Shown here in pieces: positions 63,702 through 64,000 of a DNA stretch of 64,000 nt. The notes below the pieces were generated by a model. It was not told the origin of the DNA. It saw nothing but the letters and a program-made list of their open reading frames with translations, and made no database searches. A program made the position numbers and the translations under genes. The stretch lies in contig NZ_CP139301.1 in assembly GCF_034092395.1 (NCBI RefSeq), positions 1,736,001 through 1,800,000 of the forward strand. The letters run 5' to 3'. The stretch's first letter is position 1; every line of letters begins with the position of its first letter. This DNA comes from Prochlorococcus sp. MIT 1307. Its GTDB lineage: Bacteria; Cyanobacteriota; Cyanobacteriia; PCC-6307; Cyanobiaceae.

Positions 63702-64000
63702 ATGCTGATCAGCATCGTTACAGGCATTGCTGCGGGAGCCTTACATGTGGTTGGTGGTGTTGACCATTTGGTTGCCTTGGCTCCTGTGGCATTACGTAGT
63801 CCCCGAATAGCGCTTCGTAATGGTTTGGCATGGGGGCTTGGGCATTCTGCTGGAGTCATGCTCCTTTCAATGATTGCGATTTTGGTCAAGGATTTGGCTC
63901 ATATTGAACGTATGTCTTCATGGGCGGAATTTAGTGTCGGGATAGCGTTGCTAGTTGTCGGGTTATTAGCTATAAGGACTGCTTTAGGGCTCAATATTCA
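63702..64000 (+). CDS. Membrane transporter-like protein, 5' part (runs off window end)
   Basis: About 99 codons of a membrane protein are present, MLISIVTGIAAGALHVVGG at the start. GGVDHLVALAP and WGLGHSAGVMLLSM look like the nickel/cobalt transporter or urease-accessory UreH family, with His/Asp metal contacts in the spans (HVVGGVDH). Several spans begin here; the rest of the gene is outside the window. It is assigned as a probable member of this metal transporter group; the substrate is uncertain. It follows trpC on the + strand, 76 bases away. Confidence 0.72.
   Translation, partial: MLISIVTGIAAGALHVVGGVDHLVALAPVALRSPRIALRNGLAWGLGHSAGVMLLSMIAILVKDLAHIERMSSWAEFSVGIALLVVGLLAIRTALGLNI

Overview
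The window is a stretch of chromosome from a marine picocyanobacterium, most probably Prochlorococcus. The DNA is moderately AT-rich and gene-dense. It encodes kaiB and kaiC with no kaiA, the NblS sensor kinase next to kaiC, a ClpP/ClpR pair, a membrane PIN-TRAM protein, DUF1825, and DUF3086/DUF3119 families typical of cyanobacteria. The sequence alone does not identify the strain. Most genes are household genes. There are no insertion sequences, phage genes or CRISPR arrays.

1-12.2 kb: the 5' part of ribonuclease Z, a SpoIID/LytB-type exported protein, a glucosamine-6-phosphate deaminase-like protein, truB, a methyltransferase, ribosomal proteins L27 and L21, the kaiBC clock genes, nblS, purD and an exported protein of unknown function. 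12.2-19.6 kb: purC, then an outer-membrane block on the + strand (bamA/omp85, lpxC, fabZ, lpxA, lpxB, msrA) with abutting or overlapping genes, which assembles lipid A and the outer membrane. 19.7-33.4 kb: pepA, a GIY-YIG protein, DUF1825, tyrS, pyrF. A minus-strand lipid/transport cluster follows (MFS symporter, MlaE-type permease, DUF3119, DUF3086, plsY), then tRNA-Gly, glycogen debranching enzyme, a metallo-beta-lactamase-fold protein that has lost its metal ligands, HU, and GluQ-RS.

33.5-38.2 kb is the accessory-looking part: AT-rich, gene-poor, with small membrane or exported proteins, several hairpins and a 145-residue protein matching only the N-terminal membrane part of NdhF. It is followed by two exopolysaccharide-type genes (a glycosyltransferase and a sugar-phosphate transferase).

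40.3-52.9 kb is mainly on the minus strand: cobD (with a missing canonical start), ilvC, clpP, clpR, the PIN-TRAM protein, panB, ftsZ, a membrane J-domain protein, ftsQ, ddl and miaB. The + strand carries hemW and the SRP RNA. 53-64 kb: tRNA-His, an amidohydrolase/FAD-oxidase pair, folC, argD, tRNA-Leu (CAA), murA, tRNA-Leu (CAG), a small conserved protein, a SpoU-type RNA methyltransferase, lpdA, trpC and the start of a membrane transporter-like gene that runs off the end.

No clearly new multi-gene defence or mobile system is visible. The best leads are the eroded clock (no kaiA and a short KaiC tail), the NdhF N-terminal fragment coupled to a 37-residue membrane peptide, the competing hairpins ahead of DUF1825, the MlaE/DUF3119/DUF3086/PlsY cluster, and the amidohydrolase/FAD-oxidase pair.
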